64,000 nt of DNA from DATJHM01 sp963777355 (GTDB lineage: Bacteria > Chloroflexota > Ktedonobacteria > Ktedonobacterales > Ktedonobacteraceae), in NCBI GenBank assembly GCA_963777355.1, contig CAVZQK010000001.1, forward strand, positions 310,001-374,000. The letters are read 5' to 3'. Made by a program: the position numbers and the translations under genes. Numbering within the stretch: the stretch's first letter is position 1; every line of letters starts with the position of its first letter. Below, piece by piece: positions 19,375 through 28,288 of this stretch. The notes below the pieces were generated by a model. The model saw nothing but the letters and a program-made list of their open reading frames with translations. It made no database searches and was not told where the DNA came from.

Positions 19375-19750
19375 TTATTTCACGTTGACCGTTAGCTCCA
19401 TTCCTGGGTGTACGGTACAGAAAAGATGAAAGGTGCCTGCCACGTTGAAGGGGGGCGTCGTATAATTCTGACCGCCGCTGATGTTCTCGTTAATAGTTGG
19501 TGCTCCCTGCTCATGCTTGGGATATTGTGAACCACTGATCCAGCTTCCATTCGTGATCACATGAATTTCGCTCGAAATCATTTTTCATAATAACATTCTG
19601 GCCCTTCTTAATAGTGACAGCCGTTGTCAGAAAGACACTATCATCCATGTGGACTGTATTCGGGGTATCAGGTGTTGTGTTACTCTGACAAGCAACGAGA
19701 AGTATCGTTAAACAGCTCAGAAGAGCCAGAAAAATAATAAGCCTTTTCAT
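19375..19750 (-). pseudogene. Cupredoxin-domain lipoprotein, frameshifted
   Basis: If repaired, this is a roughly 124-residue plastocyanin-like copper lipoprotein. The signal sequence ends LLVAC at the lipobox, and VTIKKGQNVIMKND starts the cupredoxin fold. After a frame change at 19581-19585, the rest continues as EIHVITNGSW, then PFNVAGTFHLFCTVHPGMELTV. The Cys, His and Met there are the usual type-1 copper ligands, with an earlier His in EIHV. Removing one A from a run of five restores one frame. The start at 19750 gives a typical lipoprotein leader. It could be an electron carrier or copper-binding protein on the outer face of the membrane. Confidence 0.8.
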
Positions 19751-19863
19751 AAAGATGCGCTTTTCTCCCCTGGAGATCAGAGATAAATACAGTTCTGACC
19801 TCACGGTAACAGATGATCAAATTTCCATTAGTGCTCTGTCAGTACTCAATGCCAGGTAGCCAT

Positions 19864-19915
19864 GCCCCGACGAAATTTCCGTAGGGCAGATCGGCTAGGC
19901 CGTCTCCACCTCGCC
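19864..19915. repeat. Interspersed structured element, copy A
   Basis: The order is a CCCCGACGAAA-type left flank, then CCGTAGGG, a short hairpin (AGA.CGGC/GCCG.TCT), then CTCGCC. It is nearly identical to copy B 93 bases away and shares its flanks with copies C, D and E. It is intergenic, downstream of convergent genes. Confidence 0.75.
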
Positions 19916-19956
19916 TCTCGCCCTCTCGCCGCAAATCTTGACCTGCTTACATCGCG

Positions 19957-20007
19957 ACCCCGACGAAATTCCGTAGGGCAGATCGGCTAGGCCGTCTCCA
20001 CCTCGCC
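19957..20007. repeat. Interspersed structured element, copy B
   Basis: It matches copy A apart from a one-base length difference in the GAAATT(T)CC segment. The hairpin AGATCGGC/GCCGTCT and the flanks CCGTAGGG and CTCGCC are unchanged. Confidence 0.75.
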
Positions 20008-20303
20008 TATCAACCTCTCGCAGAATATTACTACTCTTGCAAATGCGCTCTAACAGAGCATCAGTATAATGGAGAGATAGTGTTTGTAGCATTAGGTAGC
20101 TACCTGATTTTTTGTGGGAAGTTACCTGATATTGCAATCTCAGGGTGTGTTTGGGTGAAGCAAGCCTTTTGCCACGTGCAAGCTGCTTCCAAATATATTC
20201 TTATGGGTGTCTCCACTTGACCTTTTCGTTTTTCCTGGTGTCGCATTCCTCAACAGTGGCGGCAGAAAGGGTCTTCTTTCCCGGCCCACTTGAGGGACTG
20301 AAA

Positions 20304-22769
20304 TTAGACATTCGCCCAGCCTATCAGGTAGAGTTGCGTGCCATCGCTAATATCGGCGAACTGGGTAAAGGGGCCGCCGCTGAGCGAGCCGTAGCCCATG
20401 CCGTAGCGCTGAGTGGCAGGGTCATAGCTCTCTAGCGCGTAAAGGGTGCCGTCAGGGGAGACGTTGGACCAGCTATACTGGCTGTATGGGCAGAGACTCT
20501 GTGTTCCGCTTGTATCGGTGGTGAGGCGCGTGATTCCGGTACCATCCATGTTGATTTTCCATAATCCATTCTGCGTTTTGTCGCCCACTGTGTTTTCTAC
20601 GAGGAGCAAGAGCGTGTTTTTGCTGATGGCCCGGATCGTTGTAATTGCCTGTGTGGTACTTGTGTAGAGTGTACTACTTGTACCACCTATGGTGGGTTGG
20701 CTGCTGATGGTGCTTGGCCCATTGACTTGCATGGGAATCGATCCCTGTCCTGTGCAGGTGGCGAGTAGTAGCTGGGTGGCGTCATAACTGCTATCAAAGC
20801 TATCACAGGTATGGGGACCAGTGACAACTTTTTGTAGCTGGTTACTATCCTGTTTGCTTCCTTTGCTGATATCGAGAATAGAAATATCCTGGGTGGGAGC
20901 GTCTGAGTTGGGTGTGAAGCCAACCATATAGACATGCTGATTATCAAGCCAGGTTCGAGCCATATAGCCATGTGTAGCCGTGCCTATCAGCTCGCTCTGA
21001 ATGTTCCCATTTGTCAGATCAAGGAGATACGTGGTGGGTATACGCTCTCCTGAGGTGAAAACTGCCTGTTTTGCATCATAAGAGAGTTGCGTGCTGTAAA
21101 TACTCGCTCCAGTAGGTGCGCAGTAGAGCGTCTGTAGCTCTTGCCCGTCGATGCGTACCAGGCGCAGTTGCGCTTGATTGGCTATTTTTACGGTAAAGAG
21201 TATCCACTGGTCATCCTGAGAGATCTGGGCTTCTGTGATCGAGAGATGGGGCATTTTGATGATTTCTATGCCATTGGTCGTGACTGCCGTCGCGGCACGT
21301 CGTTTGAGGGTACCAAATGTTGGCTGATTATTAGCATATTCGTTGACGATATAGATGACGTTGGCCTGGTTACCGGTGACTACGGGTGTGACAAGCGCTG
21401 CCCGTGCGCTGCCTGCTGCTGGACATGCTGTACTTATCACTGGTGCTGTATTGGCTATGCTTGTGGTCGTGCTATTTTGCCCTGTGCCTTGTACTACAGG
21501 GGTTGGTTTGCTTGAGTGTGCTGGAAAGATACCCGTTGCATAGAGGACACTGCCGAGGCTGATAAGCAGAATCAGGATGATAGCGAGCAAGAGGGCAGGC
21601 AGAGGCATGTGCTTTTTTGCTTCTGTCGTTGAAGAGGAATAGCTCTGTTGGAAATTGTTTTGTTGGACGAGCTGCTGTTCAATTGGTCCTCTCTCCGGCC
21701 ATACTCGATTTGGCACAACCTCCGAAGGTGTCACGGGTATTGTTGCATGTTCCTGGCTTTGAGGTGTTGTTGCGTCATCTGTTCTATTCTTAATGCTTGC
21801 TTGAGACTGTTGCTGATAGGCAGGCGTTTTCTGTGGCTGCTCTGAGAGCGGGAAGGGCCAGCTGGAAGTGATGGTTTGGTCTGTCAGGTGCAAGCCAGGA
21901 TCTTTGTCGGTAATCTCTTGCGCCAGTTGCAGCGCCTGCTGAAGATCTCTGGCATGCTGATAACGCTTGTTGGTATCTTTCTCTAAGGCTCTCATCACAA
22001 CCGCTTCTATCGCAGGAGAAATACTGGCATTGCGTGCCCTGAGTGGCTCTGGTTGATCGTGTAGATGTTTCATGAGCAAGCTAAGATAGTTGTCAGCACT
22101 AAATGGTCGACTTCCTGCCAGCATCTCATAGAGGACGATACCTATAGCGTAGATATCGCTACTCTGCGTAGCTTGCCCCAGGATCTGTTCTGGTGCCATG
22201 TAGTCAGGTGTGCCAGTGATTGAGTAGGTGGCAATACTGTTGCTATCCTGGGCAATAATAGATGCCAGGGAGTCTGGTCCAGCTATAACTTTGACCAGAC
22301 CAAAGTCCGAGAGGAGCAGCGTCCCATTCGCTTTGAAGAGCATATTCCCTGGTTTGATGTCGCGATGGATGAGACCGTGTTCGTGAGCGTATTGTAGACC
22401 CTGTAGGACCTGGCTTATCAGGCGTATTGTCTGTTGTACTTCAACGGGGTGCTGCTGTTGCAGAAAATCACGGAGCGAGCCGCCAGGCATATAGGGGATG
22501 ACGAGATAAGCATGTTCGTTTTGTTCGCCGTAGTCATAAATAGGCAGAATGTTGGGATGGTCCAATCGTGCCAGAACGCGAGCCTCGCGTGCAAAACGGC
22601 GCAAGAAGTCAGCTTTTTCACTTTCTTGCGCTTGAAAAAGCTTTATCGCTACCTGGCGCTGTAAGTGGATATCTTCTGCCAGAAAGACAGTCGCTGTTCC
22701 CCCATATCCCAGGGGACGCAAAATCTTATAATGCCCCAGGGTCTGACCAACCAATTCCTCGTGTGCCAT
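20304..22769 (-). CDS. Ser/Thr protein kinase with C-terminal beta-propeller sensor
   Basis: This 821-residue transmembrane kinase has an N-terminal catalytic domain with a Gly-rich loop GYGGTATVF (residues 21-29), ATP-binding Lys43, HRDIKPGN at 135-142, DFG at 155-157 and the activation end TPDYMAPEQ. A Gln/Pro-rich juxtamembrane region leads to one membrane helix near residue 390. The outer roughly 400 residues form WD40/TolB-like blades (phrases such as DDQWILFTVKI and SPDGTLYALES). The layout suggests an extracellular ligand sensed by the propeller controls cytoplasmic phosphorylation. This arrangement is common in Ktedonobacteria. Targets are unknown. Confidence 0.9.
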   Translation of the reverse strand: MAHEELVGQTLGHYKILRPLGYGGTATVFLAEDIHLQRQVAIKLFQAQESEKADFLRRFAREARVLARLDHPNILPIYDYGEQNEHAYLVIPYMPGGSLRDFLQQQHPVEVQQTIRLISQVLQGLQYAHEHGLIHRDIKPGNMLFKANGTLLLSDFGLVKVIAGPDSLASIIAQDSNSIATYSITGTPDYMAPEQILGQATQSSDIYAIGIVLYEMLAGSRPFSADNYLSLLMKHLHDQPEPLRARNASISPAIEAVVMRALEKDTNKRYQHARDLQQALQLAQEITDKDPGLHLTDQTITSSWPFPLSEQPQKTPAYQQQSQASIKNRTDDATTPQSQEHATIPVTPSEVVPNRVWPERGPIEQQLVQQNNFQQSYSSSTTEAKKHMPLPALLLAIILILLISLGSVLYATGIFPAHSSKPTPVVQGTGQNSTTTSIANTAPVISTACPAAGSARAALVTPVVTGNQANVIYIVNEYANNQPTFGTLKRRAATAVTTNGIEIIKMPHLSITEAQISQDDQWILFTVKIANQAQLRLVRIDGQELQTLYCAPTGASIYSTQLSYDAKQAVFTSGERIPTTYLLDLTNGNIQSELIGTATHGYMARTWLDNQHVYMVGFTPNSDAPTQDISILDISKGSKQDSNQLQKVVTGPHTCDSFDSSYDATQLLLATCTGQGSIPMQVNGPSTISSQPTIGGTSSTLYTSTTQAITTIRAISKNTLLLLVENTVGDKTQNGLWKINMDGTGITRLTTDTSGTQSLCPYSQYSWSNVSPDGTLYALESYDPATQRYGMGYGSLSGGPFTQFADISDGTQLYLIGWANV

Positions 22770-22958
22770 GTTTTTTCTCTCCAGTAGCGCCTGCTCTGCT
22801 TTTTTATGAGATGGTGATGCGCTTCCACTTTTCTCGTATAGAGAAATAAACGTGGAGATATGCTATTTCTCTAACAGAGAATGTGTTCTTGTGCATACAA
22901 CCTGCCGAGAGGAAAGAGCTTGCCTGGTCTCTGCATAGGCTTCATCTGGCTTAAGGAT

Positions 22959-23429
22959 TTAAAATGTATGCGTGCTATCGTTTGCGGCCTGTTGCTGCTC
23001 ATTTATCGGTTCAAGATTGACTACAATGGGTTCCTGCGAATTTCGGACAATTACCCATTGAGATGGCTCCAGTCCTGGATTAATCTCTTGATGTGGTACA
23101 AAAGGCGGCACATAAATAAAATCTCCCGGCTCAACATCCTCGCTGAATTCCAGGTCCTCTCCCCAGCGTATCCTGCCATGTCCTGAAACAACGTAGATCA
23201 CGGTCTCCAGCTCGCCGTGATGGTGTTTTCCGCTTGCAATCTGGGGACCAACGACGGTGATTCCGGCCCATAGACCCTGCGAACCCGCAAGCTCACGAGA
23301 GACGGCGGCTGCACGCTGCATCCCCGGCGTCTGAAGCGTATTTGTGTCAAACTGTTGGGGTTTGATCACTTTGACCGCTTGATATCGTTGCTCTTGTTCG
23401 CCTGGCTGGTCTGGTTGTTGTAAACTCAT
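22959..23429 (-). CDS. Cupin-domain protein
   Basis: This is a 156-residue single-domain cupin. The metal-binding motif 1 is GKHHHGELETVIYVVSG, with two or three His and a Glu, and motif 2 is PGDFIYVPPFVPH. Such proteins bind Fe, Mn or Zn and act as isomerases, dioxygenases or storage/sensor proteins, so no precise reaction can be assigned. The gene lies alone upstream of the kinase gene in the same direction. Its own upstream side faces the proS promoter, so the two transcripts diverge. Confidence 0.82.
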   Translation of the reverse strand: MSLQQPDQPGEQEQRYQAVKVIKPQQFDTNTLQTPGMQRAAAVSRELAGSQGLWAGITVVGPQIASGKHHHGELETVIYVVSGHGRIRWGEDLEFSEDVEPGDFIYVPPFVPHQEINPGLEPSQWVIVRNSQEPIVVNLEPINEQQQAANDSTHTF

Positions 23430-23557
23430 AGACGTCCCTTCTGATTTTTTTCCTGCCCTCTGCTTTTCTTGCTAAATGTAGAGTAATTATAACATTTATG
23501 CCTTGAAACAGAAGTGGATCTGGGATGGAATAGCTACCAGGAAGCCGAAATAAGCTC

Positions 23558-23586
23558 TTGACATGGCATCAGCTTTGATGTATTCT
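23558..23586 (+). promoter_or_regulatory. Sigma-70-type promoter of proS
   Basis: The -35 box TTGACA (23558-23563) is a perfect consensus and is separated by exactly 17 bases from TATTCT (23581-23586). The predicted start, near 23593, places the whole T-box leader on the transcript. Confidence 0.75.
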
Positions 23587-23592
23587 TGGCTC

Positions 23593-23894
23593 AATTAAAA
23601 GAATAGTGAGAAACACGCTGACCAGGACTAGTAAACGTATTGTTGCTGAAGAGCGAGCCGCGAGAGTGTAAGGCGGTACAGTGTCTACGCCGAACCCACC
23701 TGGGAGTGTCAGTGAAAAACTGACCGGGTATCCTCGCCGTTATATTGGGGAGCGGCTTTGTACGTTTTTCTATCATAATTGTGTATTGGTAAGAAATAGA
23801 GCCGCATAAGAGGAGCGCGTTATGCTATGCGCTCAACTAAGGTGGTACCACGGGTTCATGATCTCGTCCTTATATGAGGGACGAGGTTTTTTTT
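23593..23894 (+). promoter_or_regulatory. T-box riboswitch, tRNA-Pro responsive, controlling proS
   Basis: The leader has the features of a transcriptional T-box. A long stem I contains an AGTAAAC bulge region near 23629, a distal AGAGCGAGCC...GTGTAAGGCGG segment, and a specifier region GAAC-CCA-CC at 23692-23700. CCA (or the overlapping CCC at 23695-23697) is a proline codon. The T-box proper, AAGGTGGTACCACGG (23839-23853), carries the UGG that pairs with uncharged tRNA 3' ends. An intrinsic terminator follows. Uncharged tRNA-Pro should stabilise the antiterminator and raise proS expression. The match of specifier to downstream gene makes the call firm. Confidence 0.92.
23863..23894 (+). terminator. 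T-box regulated terminator
   Basis: CTCGTCC (23863-23869) pairs with GGACGAG (23879-23885), followed by a run of eight T. It is placed right after the T-box sequence, as in standard T-box leaders. Confidence 0.9.
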
Positions 23895-23970
23895 ATGCCA
23901 ATTTCTCTCTATCTGCTGAGCATATCTAACGTGGTAGAGAAGAAAAAATAGCGAATGACGAGGATGATTT

Positions 23971-25422
23971 ATGGCTAATGAGGAAAAGTTTGTAGAGGAT
24001 ATTGTCGATCAGGAAGACAATTTCTCTAAGTGGTACAACCAGGTTGTACGGAAGGCTGAACTGGCTGATTATGCGCCGGTTCGCGGCTGTATGATTATTC
24101 GTCCCTATGGCTATGCTATCTGGGAAAATATTCAGCGGCTGATGGATGCTCGCTTTAAAGAGACAGATGTGGTCAATGCCTACTTCCCTCTGCTGATTCC
24201 AAAGAGTTTTTTGGAGAAAGAGGCCGAGCATATTGAGGGTTTTGCGCCGGAGGTGGCCTGGGTGACGCGCGGGGGCGGAGAAGAATTGGAAGAGCCGCTC
24301 GCCATTCGCCCAACCAGCGAGACGATTGTCGGCCATACCTATGCAAAATGGATTCAGAGCTATCGCGATCTTCCTGTTCTTATTAATCAATGGAATAACG
24401 TTATGCGCTGGGAGAAGCGTACTGCCCTCTTTTTGCGTACCTCGGAGTTTCTCTGGCAGGAAGGCCATACCGCCCATCGCACTCTGGAAGAGGCGGAGGA
24501 GCGCACACGGATGATGCTGGAGGTTTATCGTGCCTTCGCAGAAGAGGACGCGGCTATTCCGGTTATTGCTGGCCGGAAATCGGAGAACGAAAAGTTTGCT
24601 GGGGCCGCACGTACCTATTCTATTGAAGCGATGATGGGCGATGGCAAGGCCTTGCAGGCAAGTACAAGTCACAACTTCGGGCATAACTTTGCGAAAAGCT
24701 TCGATATTCAGTTTCTGGATTCAGATGGACAGCGCAAGTATTGTGCAACGACGAGCTGGGGGGCTAGCACACGTCTGATCGGTGGCGTTATTATGGTGCA
24801 CGGCGATAAAAATGGCCTGATTCTGCCGCCTCGCCTGGCTCCTTACCAGGTCGTGATTGTACCGATCTGGCGCAAAGAAGCTGAGAAGGCTGCTGTGGGC
24901 GAACTGATCGGGCGCGTCACGAAGATGCTTAAGGGCAAGGTGCGCTTTAAGTTGGATGATAGCGATAATACGCCGGGCTGGAAATATAACGAGTGGGAGA
25001 TGCGCGGCGTTCCGGTGCGTATGGAGATTGGACCACGCGATGCACAAAACAATAGCGTGATGCTGGTGCGACGCGACAATCGTGCCAAAGAGCCGATTCC
25101 CGTTGATGCTCTTGAGGCGCGGCTCCCAGCATTGCTTGAAGAGGTCCAGCGTGGTCTCTATCAACGTGCTCTGGAGTTTCAGCAGCAGAATACGCATACG
25201 ACTGAAAGCTACGAAGAGTTTAAAGAGATTATCGCAGGAAAGCGCGGATTTGTGCGTGTGAAGTGGGCTGAGGATACTGCTGCTGAGCTGGCAATTAAGG
25301 AAGAGACCAAAGCTACGTTGCGCGTTATTCCTTTCGATCAGCCAGAGGGCGGCGTCCAGGGGAAATGTTTCTATACTGGTAAGCCTGCAACCTGTGAGGC
25401 GATCTTCGCCCGGTCCTATTAA
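23971..25422 (+). CDS. proS: Proline--tRNA ligase, archaeal/eukaryal-type
   Basis: This enzyme charges tRNA-Pro with proline. The 483-residue protein belongs to the shorter archaeal-like class: it lacks the large editing insertion of typical bacterial ProRS and starts with the DNFSKWYNQVVRKAELADY region. Class II motifs are visible (RPTSETIVGHTYAKW; motif 2 around RWEKRTALFLRTSEFLWQEGH; motif 3 near the ST...GGVIMVHGDK segment). An anticodon-binding domain and a C-terminal domain follow. Control by the upstream T-box gives direct feedback from uncharged tRNA-Pro. The ATG follows GAGGATG. Confidence 0.95.
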   Translation: MANEEKFVEDIVDQEDNFSKWYNQVVRKAELADYAPVRGCMIIRPYGYAIWENIQRLMDARFKETDVVNAYFPLLIPKSFLEKEAEHIEGFAPEVAWVTRGGGEELEEPLAIRPTSETIVGHTYAKWIQSYRDLPVLINQWNNVMRWEKRTALFLRTSEFLWQEGHTAHRTLEEAEERTRMMLEVYRAFAEEDAAIPVIAGRKSENEKFAGAARTYSIEAMMGDGKALQASTSHNFGHNFAKSFDIQFLDSDGQRKYCATTSWGASTRLIGGVIMVHGDKNGLILPPRLAPYQVVIVPIWRKEAEKAAVGELIGRVTKMLKGKVRFKLDDSDNTPGWKYNEWEMRGVPVRMEIGPRDAQNNSVMLVRRDNRAKEPIPVDALEARLPALLEEVQRGLYQRALEFQQQNTHTTESYEEFKEIIAGKRGFVRVKWAEDTAAELAIKEETKATLRVIPFDQPEGGVQGKCFYTGKPATCEAIFARSY

Positions 25423-25441
25423 AGACACGCTGTCAATTTTT

Positions 25442-25474
25442 TCTGGAATGAGCGGCCTGATCGCTTGTTCCAGA
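25442..25474 (+). terminator. Hairpin after proS
   Basis: TCTGGAA (25442-25448) and TTCCAGA (25468-25474) pair, with an inner GCG/CGC pairing. It sits 20 bases after the proS stop. No T run follows on the plus strand, so termination is uncertain. Confidence 0.4.
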
Positions 25475-25499
25475 TGTTTCCGGAAGTGGTTGATATTCT

Positions 25500-25997
25500 A
25501 TGGTGCAAGCGGAAATAATTATTCGTAAAGCTCGTTGGGAAGATGCCGGGGCTATTGCTTCTATAGCTCGCCAGGTAGGTTGGTACGAGCGAATTACTAA
25601 TGAGCCACCGGCTGAGACGGTGCGCCAGGTCTCTGAGCGCCTGGCACAATGTCTGCGTGAGGGGACGCATACGGTGATGGTCGCGGAAAAGACCGGTGAT
25701 GGAGTCTCTGGCTACATCTCGGTACACTGGTTCCCGCACCTTGCACATGGCATTGATGGCTATGTCTCTGAGCTTTTTCTTCTTCCTACGCTGACTGGAT
25801 TGGGTGTCGGTGGCCGCCTGCTTGATGCGATTAAAGAGCAGGCGCTCCAACGGAAATGTAACCGCTTGCTCTTGATGAATCGCCGTGTGCGCGAATCGTA
25901 TCGGCGGAGCTTCTACGCCAAACATGGCTGGGAGGAACTGCGCGATGCAGCCTTTTTTACGCTTGATATTCCTCAAGAGCAAGAGGAGTACCGCTAG
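25500..25997 (+). CDS. GNAT-family N-acetyltransferase
   Basis: This 165-residue protein has the Gcn5-related fold that transfers acetyl groups from acetyl-CoA to amines. The acetyl-CoA loop is GLGVGGRLLDAIKEQA, preceded by a strand DGYVSELFLLP. The C-terminal MNRRVRESYRRSFYAKHGWEE is the usual last helix. The gene begins 77 bases after proS and runs in the same direction. No specific substrate can be inferred. Proximity to argJ is suggestive only, as this protein does not resemble ArgA. Confidence 0.85.
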   Translation: MVQAEIIIRKARWEDAGAIASIARQVGWYERITNEPPAETVRQVSERLAQCLREGTHTVMVAEKTGDGVSGYISVHWFPHLAHGIDGYVSELFLLPTLTGLGVGGRLLDAIKEQALQRKCNRLLLMNRRVRESYRRSFYAKHGWEELRDAAFFTLDIPQEQEEYR

Positions 25998-26078
25998 TCT
26001 CGGTGTGTCTCGCCGCTCGTAATCTCATGCTATACAATCAATTGATTGCTGTTTTTCGCGGGTTGTGGAGAATGTCAG

Positions 26079-27242
26079 ATGCAAGAACAATCATTACATC
26101 CACGGGGATTTCGCTCTTGTGCCAGAAATATAGGTATCAAGGATGAGACGCTAGACTTCACGGTTATCGCCTCGGATGTGCCTGCGGCTGCGGCTGCCAT
26201 GTTTACGCAGAGCCGTTTTAGTGGCGCTGCGATCCTGGTTGGACGCGAACATGTCGCAAATGGACAATTGCAAGCTTTTGTGATCAATAGTAAAAATGCC
26301 AATGTCGCGACTGGCGAAGAGGGAATCGCCAATATTCGTGAGGTAGTTCGTCTGGTCGCTGCTGAACTGCATATTGCCCCTGAAGATATTCTCCCCTCTT
26401 CAACGGGCGTGATTGGTCATCAGTTGCCTATAGCACGCATGCTTAGCGGGATGCGCGGTTTTAGCCAGGAGATGCAGATTGGACAACTAAGTCAGGCGGC
26501 ACGGGCGATTATGACGACTGATACCCATCCAAAGATGCGTACCTGTCGCATCGGCAATGCGATTCTGGTAGGTATGGCCAAAGGCGTGGGCATGATTGAG
26601 CCGAATATGGCGACGATGCTAAGCTACTTTGTTACCGATGCTCAAATCGAAGCCGCTGAATTAAAGCAGTTCTTGAAAGAGGCTGTGGACCTGTCGTTTA
26701 ATATGGTCAGCATCGACACTGATACAAGCACAAGCGATACTGTGGCAATTATGGCGAATGGCCTTGCAGGAACCGTGGACCTGGCTGCGTTTCGCCAGGC
26801 GTTGCAAACGATGGCTATTGAGCTTGCCCAGGAGATCGCCCGTGATGGCGAAGGGGCCACAAAGCTGATAGAGGTGACGGTCTCAGATGCTGAATCTTTT
26901 GCCCAGGCCAAACGTGTCGCGAAATCTATTGTCAATTCGCCGCTTCTCAAAGCTGCAATCTTTGGGACCGATCCCAACTGGGGCCGCGTGGCGATGGCAA
27001 TTGGGAAATGTGAAGAGCAGACAAATATCGTCCCTGAAAAAGTGACGATTGTCTTTGGTGATATCCCTGTCTATGAGGGCCGCGCCCTCGGAGAGGAGAA
27101 TCTGCCCGCGCTGAAAGCGTACATGAGCAATCCCAATGTTGTGATTCGCGTCTCTCTTGGTCTTGGCACTGCTCAGGCCACGGTCTGGGGCTGCGACCTT
27201 TCCTATGAGTATGTGCGCATCAACGGCGAGTATACAACATAG
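26079..27242 (+). CDS. argJ: Bifunctional glutamate N-acetyltransferase/amino-acid acetyltransferase
   Basis: ArgJ recycles acetyl groups between N-acetylornithine and glutamate in arginine synthesis, and in bifunctional forms also uses acetyl-CoA. The motif PNMATMLSYFVTDA holds the Thr at which the proenzyme cleaves itself into two chains, and FGTDPNWGR is a family signature near the C-terminus. The length of 387 residues is typical. The ATG at 26079 is chosen because GGAG lies 8-12 bases before it. No other arg genes are in the window, so the arginine pathway is scattered. Mono- versus bifunctional action cannot be told from sequence alone. Confidence 0.93.
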   Translation: MQEQSLHPRGFRSCARNIGIKDETLDFTVIASDVPAAAAAMFTQSRFSGAAILVGREHVANGQLQAFVINSKNANVATGEEGIANIREVVRLVAAELHIAPEDILPSSTGVIGHQLPIARMLSGMRGFSQEMQIGQLSQAARAIMTTDTHPKMRTCRIGNAILVGMAKGVGMIEPNMATMLSYFVTDAQIEAAELKQFLKEAVDLSFNMVSIDTDTSTSDTVAIMANGLAGTVDLAAFRQALQTMAIELAQEIARDGEGATKLIEVTVSDAESFAQAKRVAKSIVNSPLLKAAIFGTDPNWGRVAMAIGKCEEQTNIVPEKVTIVFGDIPVYEGRALGEENLPALKAYMSNPNVVIRVSLGLGTAQATVWGCDLSYEYVRINGEYTT

Positions 27243-27277
27243 TTCCAGTGCTTTTTCAGATCTCAATGAGAAGACGG

Positions 27278-27330
27278 TGCCCTCGCGAAAATCCCGTAGG
27301 GCAGAGCGGCCAGGCCGTCTCCTGCTCGCC
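27278..27330. repeat. Interspersed structured element, copy C
   Basis: It has the flanks GCGAAAATCCCGTAGGG and CTCGCC around the hairpin GAGCGGCC/GGCCGTCTC. It lies in the argJ to RNA ligase spacer. Both stem arms differ from copies A and B at matching positions. Confidence 0.65.
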
Positions 27331-27485
27331 AACCACGATCTCGCCGCGTGTTTCTAAAGGACAGAACTAAGCCGTCCAGCCGTCCAGGTAGATCTTGTTC
27401 TCTCAATTTGCCTATGTTATTATATCGGGGCTATGTTCCCAATCACATTATCGCTGTCGCACGGCTTGAGTCACAGAGGTGAGAC

Positions 27486-28271
27486 ATGGAAAAAATTTAT
27501 AAATATCCACGAACTGCTCACCTCGTTGGTTCGGGCATTCAGCGCGGCGATGAGGATCTTTCCGTCATCCCTGTCTCTATTTTGACCGGGCGACATGTTG
27601 TGGTCGAGGAGAAGATGGATGGCGCGAATAGTGCGCTAAGCTTTAGTCGTGATGGTCGCTTGCAGCTTCAAAGTCGAGGACACTATCTGATCGGCGGACC
27701 TCGTGAAAAACAATTTCACCTCTTTAAAACCTGGGCCTCGCGCTATACCAGCGAACTTTGGGAGGTGCTCCGTGAGCGATACATTTTGTATGGCGAGTGG
27801 TTATATGCTAAACATACTGTTTTTTATACGGATCTTCCGCACTACTTCATGGAGTTTGATATTTACGACAAAGACACAGATGTGTTTCTGAGCACTGAGC
27901 GGCGCAGAGCCTTTTTAGCCGCTCTGCCTTTTGTGGTTTCGGTAGATGTGTTGTATGAGGGACAGGTGAACAGCTCGGCGCAACTTATTGCTCTGCTTGG
28001 CCCTTCACATTTTATCAGCGAGAGCCACGTGGAACGTCTGCACACGCTTTGCCAGGAAAAAGGACTTCATAGCACTCAAGTGCTCAAGGAGACCGATACC
28101 AGCCCTTTGATGGAAGGTCTCTATTTGAAGGTAGAAGAAGCCGGCGTAGTACAGGAGCGCTACAAGTATGTACGCAAAAGCTTTCTGCAAACGGTCTTTG
28201 ACTCCGAGAGCCATTGGCTAGATCGCCCACTCCTGCCTAATTGTCTTAAACCAGGGACAATACTATTTTAA
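27486..28271 (+). CDS. RNA ligase family nucleotidyltransferase
   Basis: This 261-residue enzyme is predicted to join RNA 5'-phosphate and 3'-hydroxyl ends using ATP. Motif I is EEKMDGAN, with Lys43 as the adenylated residue. Motif III is LYGEWLYAKH (101-110), IIIa FMEFDIYD (121-128), IV MEGLYLKVEE and V ERYKYVRKSF. All five nucleotidyltransferase motifs are in order, and the length matches compact Rnl2-like ligases without an extra C-terminal domain. The following gene encodes an end-healing enzyme, so the pair forms a break-repair cassette. GAGGTGAGAC precedes the ATG. Single-strand versus nicked-duplex preference is unknown. Confidence 0.88.
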   Translation: MEKIYKYPRTAHLVGSGIQRGDEDLSVIPVSILTGRHVVVEEKMDGANSALSFSRDGRLQLQSRGHYLIGGPREKQFHLFKTWASRYTSELWEVLRERYILYGEWLYAKHTVFYTDLPHYFMEFDIYDKDTDVFLSTERRRAFLAALPFVVSVDVLYEGQVNSSAQLIALLGPSHFISESHVERLHTLCQEKGLHSTQVLKETDTSPLMEGLYLKVEEAGVVQERYKYVRKSFLQTVFDSESHWLDRPLLPNCLKPGTILF

Positions 28272-28288
28272 CGATAGTGGGGAGAAAT

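Larger units (their letters stand above)
19805..20303. other. Intergenic region with tandem structured repeats
   Basis: This 500-base spacer holds two near-identical copies of an interspersed element (listed separately) 93 bases apart. The remaining sequence is unremarkable. A minus-strand open frame over the repeats lacks any family resemblance and is not called. Confidence 0.6.

Noticed and set aside
19895..20137. Minus-strand 80-residue open frame
   Set aside because: It overlaps the two interspersed repeats, has no ribosome site and no family resemblance.
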